From an uncultured Christensenella sp. (GTDB lineage: Bacteria; Bacillota; Clostridia; Christensenellales; Borkfalkiaceae): a stretch of 60,698 nucleotides of DNA. Every line of letters begins with the position of its first letter. Position 1 is the stretch's first letter. Under the pieces are notes generated by a model. The model was not told the origin of the DNA. It searched no databases and saw nothing but the letters and a program-made list of their open reading frames with translations. Position numbers and translations under genes: made by a program. This document shows, one piece after another, positions 38,666 through 47,038 of the stretch. The stretch is taken from the NCBI GenBank assembly GCA_910583855.1, contig CAJTYL010000011.1, positions 1-60,698 on the forward strand, in the 5' to 3' direction.

Positions 38666-40117
38666 TTATATTAAAATTTTGCCTTCTAAAAACGATGCAA
38701 AAAGCCCTTCGACGTTCGTCCCGCTTTTAATAAAGCATCCTATCAAATCTTCCGCTGTGGCAATTTTACCGCAATTTTCGCTGAAATATTGCCTGAGTCC
38801 GTTGAAAAACTTTTCGTCCCCGAGCGTGGTCCTCAGCATATCGAACAGAATTATTCCTTTATTATACGTAACGTTGTTGTATTCAAGCTCGCTTGAGTAT
38901 TCGCTTAAATGTCTGTGCATACGCGTGTCTGCAACGTCGTTCAACTGGCTGAACACGGTGAAAAAAGCCCTGTAATAGCTCGTTGCGGAGTTGACTATTC
39001 CCTTGCGCGTAAACCCGTAAGCGGAATGGTTTTCAAAGAAAGCGAGGGTAGAGTATTCCGTCAAACCTTCGTCCTGCCACGCGTCGTTCATCTGGTCGCT
39101 GCCAACCATCGCATACCACCACTGATGCGCGTTTTCGTGAACGATAGTATAAATGTTATTGTCGGCGTCAAGTCCTTCGGCAATCATCGTAAGGGCAGGG
39201 TATTCCATACCGCCGTAGCAAAATCCCGTTTGCACCACCGAAAGGGTGGGGTATGCGTATTTGCCGAAGGTATCGGAAAAGTATTTCAAACTTTCGGCTG
39301 CCGCCGCAAGAGAATTTTGCGGCGCAGCGTCCTTTACGTAATAATAGCTGACGTCAACCCCGTCGACGTTTTCCGTTAATACCTCGAACTTATCGGAAAG
39401 CACCAGCGCAAAGTCGCGCGCACCGTTTAAAGCGTAGCTGCATTCTTTTCTGCCTTCGGTGCGCGTTTCGCCCGTAAGCTTTCCGCTGCTTGCACAAACG
39501 TAATTTTCGGGTATGTCCACGGTTACCTTGTAATTTGCGCAGTCCGAGTAAAACGGGTCGCCGCAATAGTAGTAGTTGCATTCAACGAAACCTTCGGTGT
39601 TCCGTCCGCATAAAATCGGATAAAAGTTGCCCAAATTTACCGTGTTTGCGGTAATGCCCGTGCGGTGATTTACTTTGGCGAGCGTAAGAGTGTAACTTAT
39701 CGTTAAAACCACGTTATCTTCGGGATATATTGGGGTTAATAGATTAACTACAAGTATATTTTCATCCTCTCCCGCAATATCCCAACCCGCGCAGTTTTCA
39801 ACGTTTTCAACGCTCATTGCGCCAAAGCTTTCGCCCGCGTAATACGCCCGTGCCTTATATGTCGACGACACGGGGGGATAGGCTGCGTCTTTCCTGAATG
39901 CGTTGCCGTAAAGGTTGAACTTCAAATCGGAAATCTCTGTGTCCGTGCAGTTATAATAATCTACCGTCACGGTGCCGGTGAGCTTGCCGGCGTCCTCGTC
40001 GTAAATACAAAATATTTCGTACGAGGTAATTTTATTTTCGTCCTTGGTACAAGCTGAAACCGTAACGCAAAAACATATTGCGCATACTAAAAGAACAGCG
40101 GAAATAAATTTTTTCAC
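38666..40117 (-). CDS. M1-family metallopeptidase lipoprotein
   Basis: 483 aa. Lipoprotein signal peptide ending in the lipobox VSAC (residues 20-23), so anchored on the outer face of the membrane. Beta-rich N-terminal domain, then the M1 catalytic core: CYGGMEYPALTMIAEG (GxMEN region, here GGMEYP), zinc motif HENAHQWWYAMVG and DEGLTEYSTLAFFE, which provides the third zinc ligand. It lacks the large C-terminal helical domain of PepN, as in short bacterial M1 proteins. Ribosome site GAGGTG before the ATG. Likely trims peptides outside the cell. Confidence 0.88.
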   Translation of the reverse strand: MKKFISAVLLVCAICFCVTVSACTKDENKITSYEIFCIYDEDAGKLTGTVTVDYYNCTDTEISDLKFNLYGNAFRKDAAYPPVSSTYKARAYYAGESFGAMSVENVENCAGWDIAGEDENILVVNLLTPIYPEDNVVLTISYTLTLAKVNHRTGITANTVNLGNFYPILCGRNTEGFVECNYYYCGDPFYSDCANYKVTVDIPENYVCASSGKLTGETRTEGRKECSYALNGARDFALVLSDKFEVLTENVDGVDVSYYYVKDAAPQNSLAAAAESLKYFSDTFGKYAYPTLSVVQTGFCYGGMEYPALTMIAEGLDADNNIYTIVHENAHQWWYAMVGSDQMNDAWQDEGLTEYSTLAFFENHSAYGFTRKGIVNSATSYYRAFFTVFSQLNDVADTRMHRHLSEYSSELEYNNVTYNKGIILFDMLRTTLGDEKFFNGLRQYFSENCGKIATAEDLIGCFIKSGTNVEGLFASFLEGKILI

Positions 40118-40219
40118 CCTTTCACCTCTATGGGCGCAAATCGCGCTTTTTTAAATAGAATATGCGCTTGAAATTATAAATAAAACTTCTTTTAACATAT
40201 TTCAAATTGCCGTAATAAA

Positions 40220-40891
40220 ATGTACAATATGGTATTTTGCGTTGTAAACGACGGGACGGTTGAAGAAAGGGAGCGCCTTCCCGACTGTGACGTTGCCGTT
40301 TTCGGGTTTGGCGGATTGGGTGAAGTGGACTATGAAAGCGAGCTGAAAGGCGACACCGACAGGTTCGATAAAGTCGCAAGGCTGTCAAAAGAAGGGGATT
40401 GCGGGCTTATCTGCGGATGCAAAACGATAAGCCGCGGACTTTTAAGAAAGTCCGCGGCAGTATCGGACAGGGGCAAGCTTTTGGGTATATCGGATATGCT
40501 TCACGTGCTGGATTGCGAAGAGTTCAAAAGCGGTTCTTCGCTCGGCTTCTACCGCGTGGGCGGCTGCAAGGTCGGGCTGTGTATTGAAAACGATTTGCTC
40601 TTCCCCGATACCTTTAAAAGTTTTTCTATGTGCGGATGTAATGCGGTAGTCGCCGTGCTCGAAGAGCTAAGGAATAACGTGCCGCCGCTGCTTATCCGCG
40701 CATACTCTTATCTTTACGGAATACCTATCGTAATGACGGCAGGCAAAACAGCTTATTTCGCGGATATATCGGGGGCAATTGCCACATCAACGCAAAATAT
40801 TACCCTTTTTGAGGTGAGTCCGAGGAACAATTACCACTTGGTTACTACACGCATAAAGGGCATTGCCGCAGATACGAAACCGGACTATTAA
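40220..40891 (+). CDS. Degenerate carbon-nitrogen hydrolase (nitrilase superfamily)
   Basis: 223 aa protein with the nitrilase superfamily layout. The Cys segment VGLCIENDLLFPDTF matches the G-x-x-IC-x-D-x-x-FPE motif, so the nucleophile Cys is kept. The Lys segment (usually Y-x-K-x-H-L) reads ISDMLHVL and the Glu segment (usually LPE) reads FGFGG, so two of the three catalytic residues seem absent. It may be a non-catalytic relative or a fast-evolving enzyme. ATG at 40220 or 40229; neither has a Shine-Dalgarno and a TAATAA box is at 40213. Divergent from the M1 lipoprotein. Confidence 0.65.
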   Translation: MYNMVFCVVNDGTVEERERLPDCDVAVFGFGGLGEVDYESELKGDTDRFDKVARLSKEGDCGLICGCKTISRGLLRKSAAVSDRGKLLGISDMLHVLDCEEFKSGSSLGFYRVGGCKVGLCIENDLLFPDTFKSFSMCGCNAVVAVLEELRNNVPPLLIRAYSYLYGIPIVMTAGKTAYFADISGAIATSTQNITLFEVSPRNNYHLVTTRIKGIAADTKPDY

Positions 40892-40894
40892 TTC

Positions 40895-40922
40895 TTGACA
40901 TTTTCGCAGTTTGCGGTATAAT
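40895..40922 (+). promoter_or_regulatory. Consensus promoter with leaderless start
   Basis: TTGACA (40895-40900), 16-base spacer, TATAAT (40917-40922). The ATG of the next gene (40929) is seven bases past the -10, at the expected transcription start. Confidence 0.8.
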
Positions 40923-40928
40923 GAAACT

Positions 40929-41546
40929 ATGACTGAAAAAGAAAAGATGCTTGCGGGCAAAATCTACGACCCGCAGGACGGAGAATTAAAAAATTTAAGG
41001 GCGCGCGCTCACGCTCTTTGCGCAAGGTTTAACACCGCTCCCGAAACCAAGGAAAAGCTCCGCGAAAAGATTTTAGACGGACTTCTTCCAAACCGTGGCG
41101 AGGGGACTTTTATTCAAGGCCCGTTACAATTCGATTACGGCGTGTTCACCAAGGTGGGTAAAAATTTTTATGCAAACTTCAACCTTACCGTGTTGGATAC
41201 ATGCCCCGTCACTATCGGCGACAACGTTTTTCTCGGTCCTAACGTGTCCATACTTACGCCTCTTCACCCGTTGAGGTTTGAAGACCGAAATCCGTATACG
41301 CACGAAAAAGGCTACGTTACGGATAAAGAGTACGGCGTGCCCATAACTATCGGCGATAACTGCTGGATTGCGGGCAACGTAACTATTCTTGCGGGTGCGA
41401 AGATAGGCTCTGGCTGCGTTATCGGCGCGGGTTCGGTCGTTACCGGCGAAATCCCCTCGGGCTACCTCGCCTACGGCGTTCCCTGTAAGCCTGTAAGGAA
41501 GATAACCGAAGAGGACGCAATCGAACTTAAAAAACAATTATTTTAG
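40929..41546 (+). CDS. maa: Sugar O-acetyltransferase (maltose/galactoside type)
   Basis: Left-handed beta-helix acetyltransferase of the LacA/Maa/NodL group, 205 aa. N-terminal Mac domain (MTEKEKMLAGKIYDPQDGEL) then hexapeptide repeats (VTIGDNVFLGPNVSI, ITIGDNCWIAGNVTILAG, AKIGSGCVIGAGSVVTG) and the catalytic His in LTPLHPLRF. Starts at 40929; the longer frame from 40911 would begin inside the promoter. With the -10 ending six bases before the ATG, the transcript must be leaderless. Acceptor sugar unknown. Confidence 0.93.
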   Translation: MTEKEKMLAGKIYDPQDGELKNLRARAHALCARFNTAPETKEKLREKILDGLLPNRGEGTFIQGPLQFDYGVFTKVGKNFYANFNLTVLDTCPVTIGDNVFLGPNVSILTPLHPLRFEDRNPYTHEKGYVTDKEYGVPITIGDNCWIAGNVTILAGAKIGSGCVIGAGSVVTGEIPSGYLAYGVPCKPVRKITEEDAIELKKQLF

Positions 41547-41651
41547 TTAAATTCGCGGCGTTTTGAAAAATTTTTCAAAACGCCGCTTTTGCTTGTATTT
41601 TCAAAAAAAGCTTGCTATAATTAAATTATATAATAATTTACGATGTTTAAA

Positions 41652-41682
41652 ATAATTAGCGGCGCAAGCAAAATCACGCTGC
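41652..41682 (+). repeat. Family B repeat fragment, copy B3
   Basis: AATTAGCGGCGCAAGCAAAA-TCACGC, matching the 5' end of B1 and B2 only, about 110 bases after the acetyltransferase gene. Confidence 0.5.
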
Positions 41683-41700
41683 ACTGTTTGGGGTATTTTT

Positions 41701-42576
41701 ATGTTCAGTATGACGGGTTACGGAAGAGGCGAATACAAAAACGGCGGGATAGAGCTTACCGTTGAAATAAAAACGGTGAACAACCGCTACCTTGACTCTT
41801 CTGTTAAGGCGCCCAGAATTTTGACCGCGCATGAGGAAACAATCCGCGCGGTTCTGCGCGAAAAGCTCACGCGCGGGCACGCGGACGTTTTCGTGTCCTT
41901 ATCGGACAAGCGTGAACGCGAAAAGAAGTTGTATCTCGACGAAGATACCGCCAAGTCTTACGTTGCTGCGGCAGCTAAAATTAAATCGCTTTTTCCCGGA
42001 ATTCAGGACGATATCAGCGTTAGCGGCGTTTTGCGTTATCCCGACGTGATAAAATCGGAGGACGTTGCCACTGCCGACGAGGAAATTTTAACTGCGTTAA
42101 AATCCGCGCTTTCCGCCGCCCTTGAAAAATTGAACGCCATGCGCGAGGTTGAGGGTAAAAAGCTTGAAGAAGATATGCTTTCGAGAATGCAAACCATTGA
42201 AAATCTCGTCGGCGAAGTTGAAAAACGCGCCCCCGCCGTCGCAACTAATTATAGGCAGAAGCTTGAAGCAAAGATGAAAAAGATTTTAGAGGGCGTAGAA
42301 GCGGACGAGGGCAGGCTATTGACCGAAGCGGCTCTCTTCGCCGACAAAAGCAACATCGACGAAGAGCTTACGCGCCTTCATTCCCATATTTCGCAATTCC
42401 GCGAAATCTGCCGTGAAAAGCTCGTCGGCAGAAAGCTTGACTTTTTGGTTCAGGAATTTAATCGCGAAACCAACACTATTTGTTCAAAATCTAACGATTT
42501 GGAAATAACGAGATTGGGGCTTGCGTTAAAGAACGAGATAGAGAAGGTGCGCGAACAAGTTCAAAACGTAGAATAA
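41701..42576 (+). CDS. yicC: YicC/YloC family endoribonuclease
   Basis: 291 aa RNase of the YicC family. Start MFSMTGYGRGEYKNGG, ELTVEIKTVNNRYLD, and the C-terminal DUF1732 part with EELTRLHSHISQFREI, GRKLDFLVQEFNRETNTICSKSND, the family signature. GGGGT seven bases before the ATG. First gene of the yicC-gmk-rpoZ-priA block; remA, usually next in Bacillus, is absent. Confidence 0.95.
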   Translation: MFSMTGYGRGEYKNGGIELTVEIKTVNNRYLDSSVKAPRILTAHEETIRAVLREKLTRGHADVFVSLSDKREREKKLYLDEDTAKSYVAAAAKIKSLFPGIQDDISVSGVLRYPDVIKSEDVATADEEILTALKSALSAALEKLNAMREVEGKKLEEDMLSRMQTIENLVGEVEKRAPAVATNYRQKLEAKMKKILEGVEADEGRLLTEAALFADKSNIDEELTRLHSHISQFREICREKLVGRKLDFLVQEFNRETNTICSKSNDLEITRLGLALKNEIEKVREQVQNVE

Positions 42577-42594
42577 AATACTTACGGAGAGTTT

Positions 42595-43146
42595 ATGAAA
42601 AATTTACTTTTAGTGGTGTCCGGTCCTTCGGGCGTAGGCAAGGGCACGATTGTAGACAGACTTTTAGAGTCGGGCAACTACGCGTTAAGCGTTTCCTGCA
42701 CCACACGTAAAAAGCGCGTGGGAGAAGTTGACGGCAAGTCCTACTTCTTTATCAGCCGCGAAAAGTTTTTAAAAACCATTGAAGAGGGCGGCTTTTTGGA
42801 GTATTCCGAACACTTCGAAAATTATTACGGCACGCCCCGCGCGTTCGTCGAAGAGCAACTTGCTTCACACGACGTAATTCTTGAAATCGAACCGAACGGT
42901 GCGTTGCAGGCAAAAAAGTCTTACCCCGACGCGGTTTTAATAATGATAGTCGCACCTGAAGGCGCCCAGCGTCAAAGGCTTAAAGATAGAGGAACCGAAA
43001 GCGACGAAGAAATAGAACGCCGTATAAAAAGAGCCGACTACGAGCTTTCCAAAAAAGATTTGTACGACTACATATTGGTAAACGACGACCTTGACGAGTG
43101 CGTAGCCCGATTAGAAAATATAATCAAAGAACTAAAACGCATATAA
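42595..43146 (+). CDS. gmk: Guanylate kinase
   Basis: Phosphorylates GMP to GDP, 183 aa. P-loop VVSGPSGVGKGTIVDRL, CTTRKKRVGEVDGKSYFF and the lid region. TACGGAG before the ATG. The last codons (Lys-Arg-Ile-stop, AAACGCATATAA) are themselves the first 12 bases of a family A element, so the repeat supplies the stop codon. Confidence 0.97.
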   Translation: MKNLLLVVSGPSGVGKGTIVDRLLESGNYALSVSCTTRKKRVGEVDGKSYFFISREKFLKTIEEGGFLEYSEHFENYYGTPRAFVEEQLASHDVILEIEPNGALQAKKSYPDAVLIMIVAPEGAQRQRLKDRGTESDEEIERRIKRADYELSKKDLYDYILVNDDLDECVARLENIIKELKRI

Positions 43147-43165
43147 ACTTTGAAATACTGCAATT
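43135..43165 (+). repeat. Family A repeat, truncated copy A7
   Basis: AAACGCATATAAACTTTGAA-ATACTGCAATT: only the 5' end, overlapping the final codons of gmk. Confidence 0.5.
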
Positions 43166-43203
43166 TGAAATAACTTATAAATAACTTTAAAAGGAGTAAG
43201 TAT

Positions 43204-43422
43204 ATGATAAATAATCCCCCCGTAGACGTACTTATCGAACAACTTGGCACGGACGGGCAGCCCGTATCAAGGTATTGCCTTTGCGTAGTTGCATCAAAAC
43301 GCGCAAGACAAATTATAGAACAGACCGCCGGGCAGAACGCCAACAGCAAGGAAATCGTAAAAGAACTTGCCGTGGCAAGCCGCGAAATCGCAAGCGGCAA
43401 AATTAAGTGCGTAAAGGACTAA
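43204..43422 (+). CDS. rpoZ: RNA polymerase omega subunit
   Basis: Omega subunit that helps assemble beta-prime, 72 aa. Conserved SRYCLCVVASKRARQII segment. AAAGGAG nine bases before the ATG. Position between gmk and priA is standard; coaBC, which usually follows, is missing. Confidence 0.9.
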   Translation: MINNPPVDVLIEQLGTDGQPVSRYCLCVVASKRARQIIEQTAGQNANSKEIVKELAVASREIASGKIKCVKD

Positions 43423-43431
43423 CCGCTTTAA

Positions 43432-45603
43432 GTGTACGCACAGGTCATAGTTGACATAGCCCACAGTCAAGTGGACAAAATATTCGAATACTCGTGTCCG
43501 CCTGAAACCGTCGTAGGTTGCCGCGTTAAGGTGCCCTTCGGCGGGAGAATAATCGACGGCTTCGTTCTGGGTGTAAGCGAAAAATCTTTCTATCCTCCCG
43601 AAAAAGTCAAACCAGTATACGGGATATTCGACGAATTTCCAGCGCTTCAACCAGAATGCTTTTCGCTGATGGAGCGCATTTCTTTGCGCTATAAAGTTCC
43701 AAAGGCTTGTGCGCTTCGGCTTTTTTTGCCGTCCGAAATGCGGCGCGGAACGGTGCGCGAAGTTTACAAAAAATACGCTAAACTTGCTGATATTGGCGTA
43801 CCAATCTCAAAATCCGCAAAAAAACAGCAGGAAGTTTTAACCTTTTTATCGGACGGGAAAGAATTTGATTTTACGGCGCTTTGTAACGAATTCGGGAGGG
43901 CTGCGGTCAATTCTCTCGTCGAAAAAGGCGCGATTTCGGTTGAAAAACGCCGCATAAAGCGCAATCCGTTTTCTGGCGTTTCAGAAGCAGAAAAGCCCAA
44001 AACTCTCACATATATGCAGGTTAATGCATTAGAAAGCATTGAAAATTCCCCTAAACGCGTGCATCTTATACACGGCGTCACTGGTAGCGGCAAAACCGAA
44101 ATTTATCTTCAGATTATCGCCAACGAAATCAAAAAGGGCAAGACCGCAATTTTTCTTGTTCCTGAAATATCTTTGACGCCGCAAATGCTTTCCCAGCTCC
44201 GCGCCCGTTTTAAGGGCGAGGCGGCGATACTTCACAGCGGACTTTCGGCAGGGGAGAAATTCGACGAATGGTGGCGGCTTCGTTCGGGCGAGGCAAAGAT
44301 AGCGATAGGCGCAAGAAGCGCAATTTTCGCTCCCCTTGAAAATATAGGCGCAATCATCATCGACGAGGAACACGATTCTTCGTATCTTTCCGAAACCGCC
44401 CCCCGCTATTCCACGGTAGAGATTGCAAAATTCCGCGCGGAATACAATAATTGCAAGCTTGTTTTGGGCAGCGCAACGCCGTCTGTCGAAAGCTTCCTTG
44501 CCGCAGCCGAGGGCGATTACAATCTTATTACCCTGTCAGAGCGCATAAATAAAAGACCTCTGCCCGAAATTATAATTTCGGATATGCGCAAAGAAGTCAG
44601 GCGCGGCAACCCTTCGCCCTTTTCGCTTGCGCTTCGGGAAGAACTTGACTCAACCTTAAAAAGCGGAAATCAAGCGATTATATTTCTTAATCGCCGCGGC
44701 TATTCGCAGAAGGTTATCTGCCGTGATTGCGGTTACGTTGCAAAGTGTGAAAACTGCGACGTGTCTTTAACCTATCACAGCGAAGAGGACTGTTTGAAGT
44801 GCCACTATTGCGGCGCAAAATACAGGATGTTGCCCGCCTGCCCCGAGTGCGGCGGCCTGCATATCCGTTACAGCGGCACGGGTACCCAGCGCGTCGTGTC
44901 GGAGCTTGCTTCGCTTTTCCCGACGGCGCGCATATTGAGAATGGATAACGATACCGTTTCCGGCAAAGACGGTCACTATAAAATATTGAGTAAATTCGCC
45001 AAAAAAGAAGCGGATATTCTCGTCGGCACACAAATGATAGCAAAGGGACACGACTTCCCTGCCGTAACGCTTGTCGGCATCTTAGACGCGGATATGAGCT
45101 TGCAGTTCTCCGACTACCGCAGCGGGGAGCGCACTTTTCAGCTGATAACGCAGGTTTCGGGCAGAAGCGGCAGGGCGGATATGAAGGGCAAGGTCGTTCT
45201 TCAGACTTATTGCCCCGAAAATTACATACTCCGCTATGCCGTGAATTACGATTATTTAGGCTTTTTCAAAAACGAAATAGAGATAAGAAAGGCGACTTTG
45301 TTTCCGCCTTATTCGCTCATTTGCCGCGTAATGGTGACGGGCGAGGATGAAAAGAAATCGCTTGAAGCCCTGAAAACCGTGTTTTTCGAGATAGAAGAGC
45401 TCAAAAAGTCTGATTCGGGTGAATTCATTTTTCTGAATAAAATGCACTCGCCCGTCAAAAAAATTCAAGGTAAACACCGTTATCAGGTATTAATGCGTTT
45501 AAAAAGCGACGCATTACTTAAAAAAATTTACGAAATTGCAGCCGCGGCAACCACTCCGCACGTTCTCGTCTACGTAGAGGAGAACCCTTCGAACTTATCA
45601 TAG
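43432..45603 (+). CDS. priA: Primosomal protein PriA
   Basis: Replication-restart helicase, 723 aa. N-terminal DNA-binding domain (AHSQVDKIFEYSCP), Walker A GVTGSGKTEIYL, DEEH box (IIDEEHDSSYL), zinc-binding region with eight Cys (CRDCGYVAKCENC, CLKCHYCG, CPECGG), motifs V-VI (LVGTQMIAKGHDFPAVTLVG, QVSGRSGR). GTG start; AAAGGA lies rather far upstream (13 bases), so initiation may depend on coupling with rpoZ. Confidence 0.97.
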   Translation: MYAQVIVDIAHSQVDKIFEYSCPPETVVGCRVKVPFGGRIIDGFVLGVSEKSFYPPEKVKPVYGIFDEFPALQPECFSLMERISLRYKVPKACALRLFLPSEMRRGTVREVYKKYAKLADIGVPISKSAKKQQEVLTFLSDGKEFDFTALCNEFGRAAVNSLVEKGAISVEKRRIKRNPFSGVSEAEKPKTLTYMQVNALESIENSPKRVHLIHGVTGSGKTEIYLQIIANEIKKGKTAIFLVPEISLTPQMLSQLRARFKGEAAILHSGLSAGEKFDEWWRLRSGEAKIAIGARSAIFAPLENIGAIIIDEEHDSSYLSETAPRYSTVEIAKFRAEYNNCKLVLGSATPSVESFLAAAEGDYNLITLSERINKRPLPEIIISDMRKEVRRGNPSPFSLALREELDSTLKSGNQAIIFLNRRGYSQKVICRDCGYVAKCENCDVSLTYHSEEDCLKCHYCGAKYRMLPACPECGGLHIRYSGTGTQRVVSELASLFPTARILRMDNDTVSGKDGHYKILSKFAKKEADILVGTQMIAKGHDFPAVTLVGILDADMSLQFSDYRSGERTFQLITQVSGRSGRADMKGKVVLQTYCPENYILRYAVNYDYLGFFKNEIEIRKATLFPPYSLICRVMVTGEDEKKSLEALKTVFFEIEELKKSDSGEFIFLNKMHSPVKKIQGKHRYQVLMRLKSDALLKKIYEIAAAATTPHVLVYVEENPSNLS

Positions 45604-45614
45604 GAGACACGAGT

Positions 45615-46079
45615 ATGTCAGTCAGATTCGTCGTACAGACGGGCGACCCCGTATTAAGAGAAAAATGCAAAGAAATAAGAACCTTTAATACCGAGCTTTG
45701 TCGGCTTCTTACCGATATGAAGGAAACCGTTCGCAAAGAAAACGGCGCAGGACTTGCCGCTCCGCAAATAGGTGTACCTATCCGCGTAGTGGTTATTGAC
45801 GTTGACGAAGGGTTTTACGAGCTTATCAATCCCGTTATCGTGTCCGCCAAGGGCGAACAGGTCGGCCCCGAGGGTTGCCTTTCGGTTAAAGGCAAACAGG
45901 GCACCGTCCGCCGTCCATACAAGGTAAAGGCGGAGTACCGCGACAGATACGGCAAAAAGCACAAGCTTACGGCAGAGGGCTTTTTCGCCCGTGCAGTCTG
46001 TCACGAGCTCGACCACCTCGACGGCGTGCTGTACACCGACAAAGCCGCCGAATTATACGACTTGCCTCCCGAGGAATAG
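45615..46079 (+). CDS. def: Peptide deformylase
   Basis: Removes the N-formyl group from new proteins, 154 aa. Three metal-site motifs: GAGLAAPQIG, EGCLSV and HELDHLDG. AGGAGAC before the ATG. Followed by fmt, its functional counterpart. Confidence 0.97.
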   Translation: MSVRFVVQTGDPVLREKCKEIRTFNTELCRLLTDMKETVRKENGAGLAAPQIGVPIRVVVIDVDEGFYELINPVIVSAKGEQVGPEGCLSVKGKQGTVRRPYKVKAEYRDRYGKKHKLTAEGFFARAVCHELDHLDGVLYTDKAAELYDLPPEE

Positions 46080-46120
46080 CTCGGTTATCAATGCGATTAC
46101 GTCATTAAAAAGGTATTATT

Positions 46121-47038
46121 ATGAAAATAGTTTTTGCGGGTTCGCCCGAATTTGCCGTTCCCGCTCTCAAAAAACTTCTTGACGGCGGCAAGGAAGTCGT
46201 AGCGGTAGTGACCCAGCCCGACAAGCCCGTCGGCAGAAAACAGATATTAACGCCCACGCCGGTGAAAGCTTTCGCGCTTTCCGTTGGTGTTCCCGTATAC
46301 GACTTTGCAAAGATACGCGAGCATTGCGGCGAACTTTGCGCTCTCGGCGCGGATATTATGATAACCTGCGCCTACGGTCAGCTTTTGACGGAAGAAGTAT
46401 TAAACTGCTTTAAGGGCGGAGTATGGAATATTCACGCATCTCTTTTACCCAAGTATCGCGGTGCCTCCCCCGTTCAATCGGCTATATTAGGGGGGGAATC
46501 GCACACGGGCGTTACCGTTATGAAGACCGAACTCGCTCTCGATACGGGAGATATTTTGCTCGTAAAGAGGTGTGAAGTCGGCAACCTTACCTGCGGCGAA
46601 TTGACTGATAGGCTTGCCTTTTTGGGCGCGGAAGCGGCCTTTGAAGCCGTTGAGCTTTTGGAGCGTGGCGAAACGCAGCTTTTGATGCAGGATGATGCGA
46701 AAGCCACTTTTTGCAAAAAGGTTAAAAAGGAGGACGGCAGGCTCGATTTTTCTCATTCGCCCCAAAGTTTGTGCCGTCTAATAAAGGCGTTCAGCCCTGC
46801 CCCCGCGGCTTTCTGCAACTTCAACGGAACAGTTTTAAATGTTTATAACGCCAAGCTTTGCACCCTTTCGGGCGGCAAGGCGGGCGAGGTTCTTTCCGCA
46901 GATAAGTACGGAATAGCAGTTAGCTGCAACGGCGGTTCGGTTTTGATTACCGAATTGCAGCCTGCGGGCGGCAAAAGAATGAAAGCCGCCGACTTCGTCA
47001 ACGGAAGAAAGATAAAGGCAGGGGATTTACTTGACTAA
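46121..47038 (+). CDS. fmt: Methionyl-tRNA formyltransferase
   Basis: Formylates initiator Met-tRNA, 305 aa. MKIVFAGSPEFAVPAL start, VVTQPDKPVGRKQ, catalytic NIHASLLPKYRGASPVQSAI, DTGDIL, and the C-terminal OB-like domain. Overlaps rsmB by eight bases. Confidence 0.97.
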   Translation: MKIVFAGSPEFAVPALKKLLDGGKEVVAVVTQPDKPVGRKQILTPTPVKAFALSVGVPVYDFAKIREHCGELCALGADIMITCAYGQLLTEEVLNCFKGGVWNIHASLLPKYRGASPVQSAILGGESHTGVTVMKTELALDTGDILLVKRCEVGNLTCGELTDRLAFLGAEAAFEAVELLERGETQLLMQDDAKATFCKKVKKEDGRLDFSHSPQSLCRLIKAFSPAPAAFCNFNGTVLNVYNAKLCTLSGGKAGEVLSADKYGIAVSCNGGSVLITELQPAGGKRMKAADFVNGRKIKAGDLLD

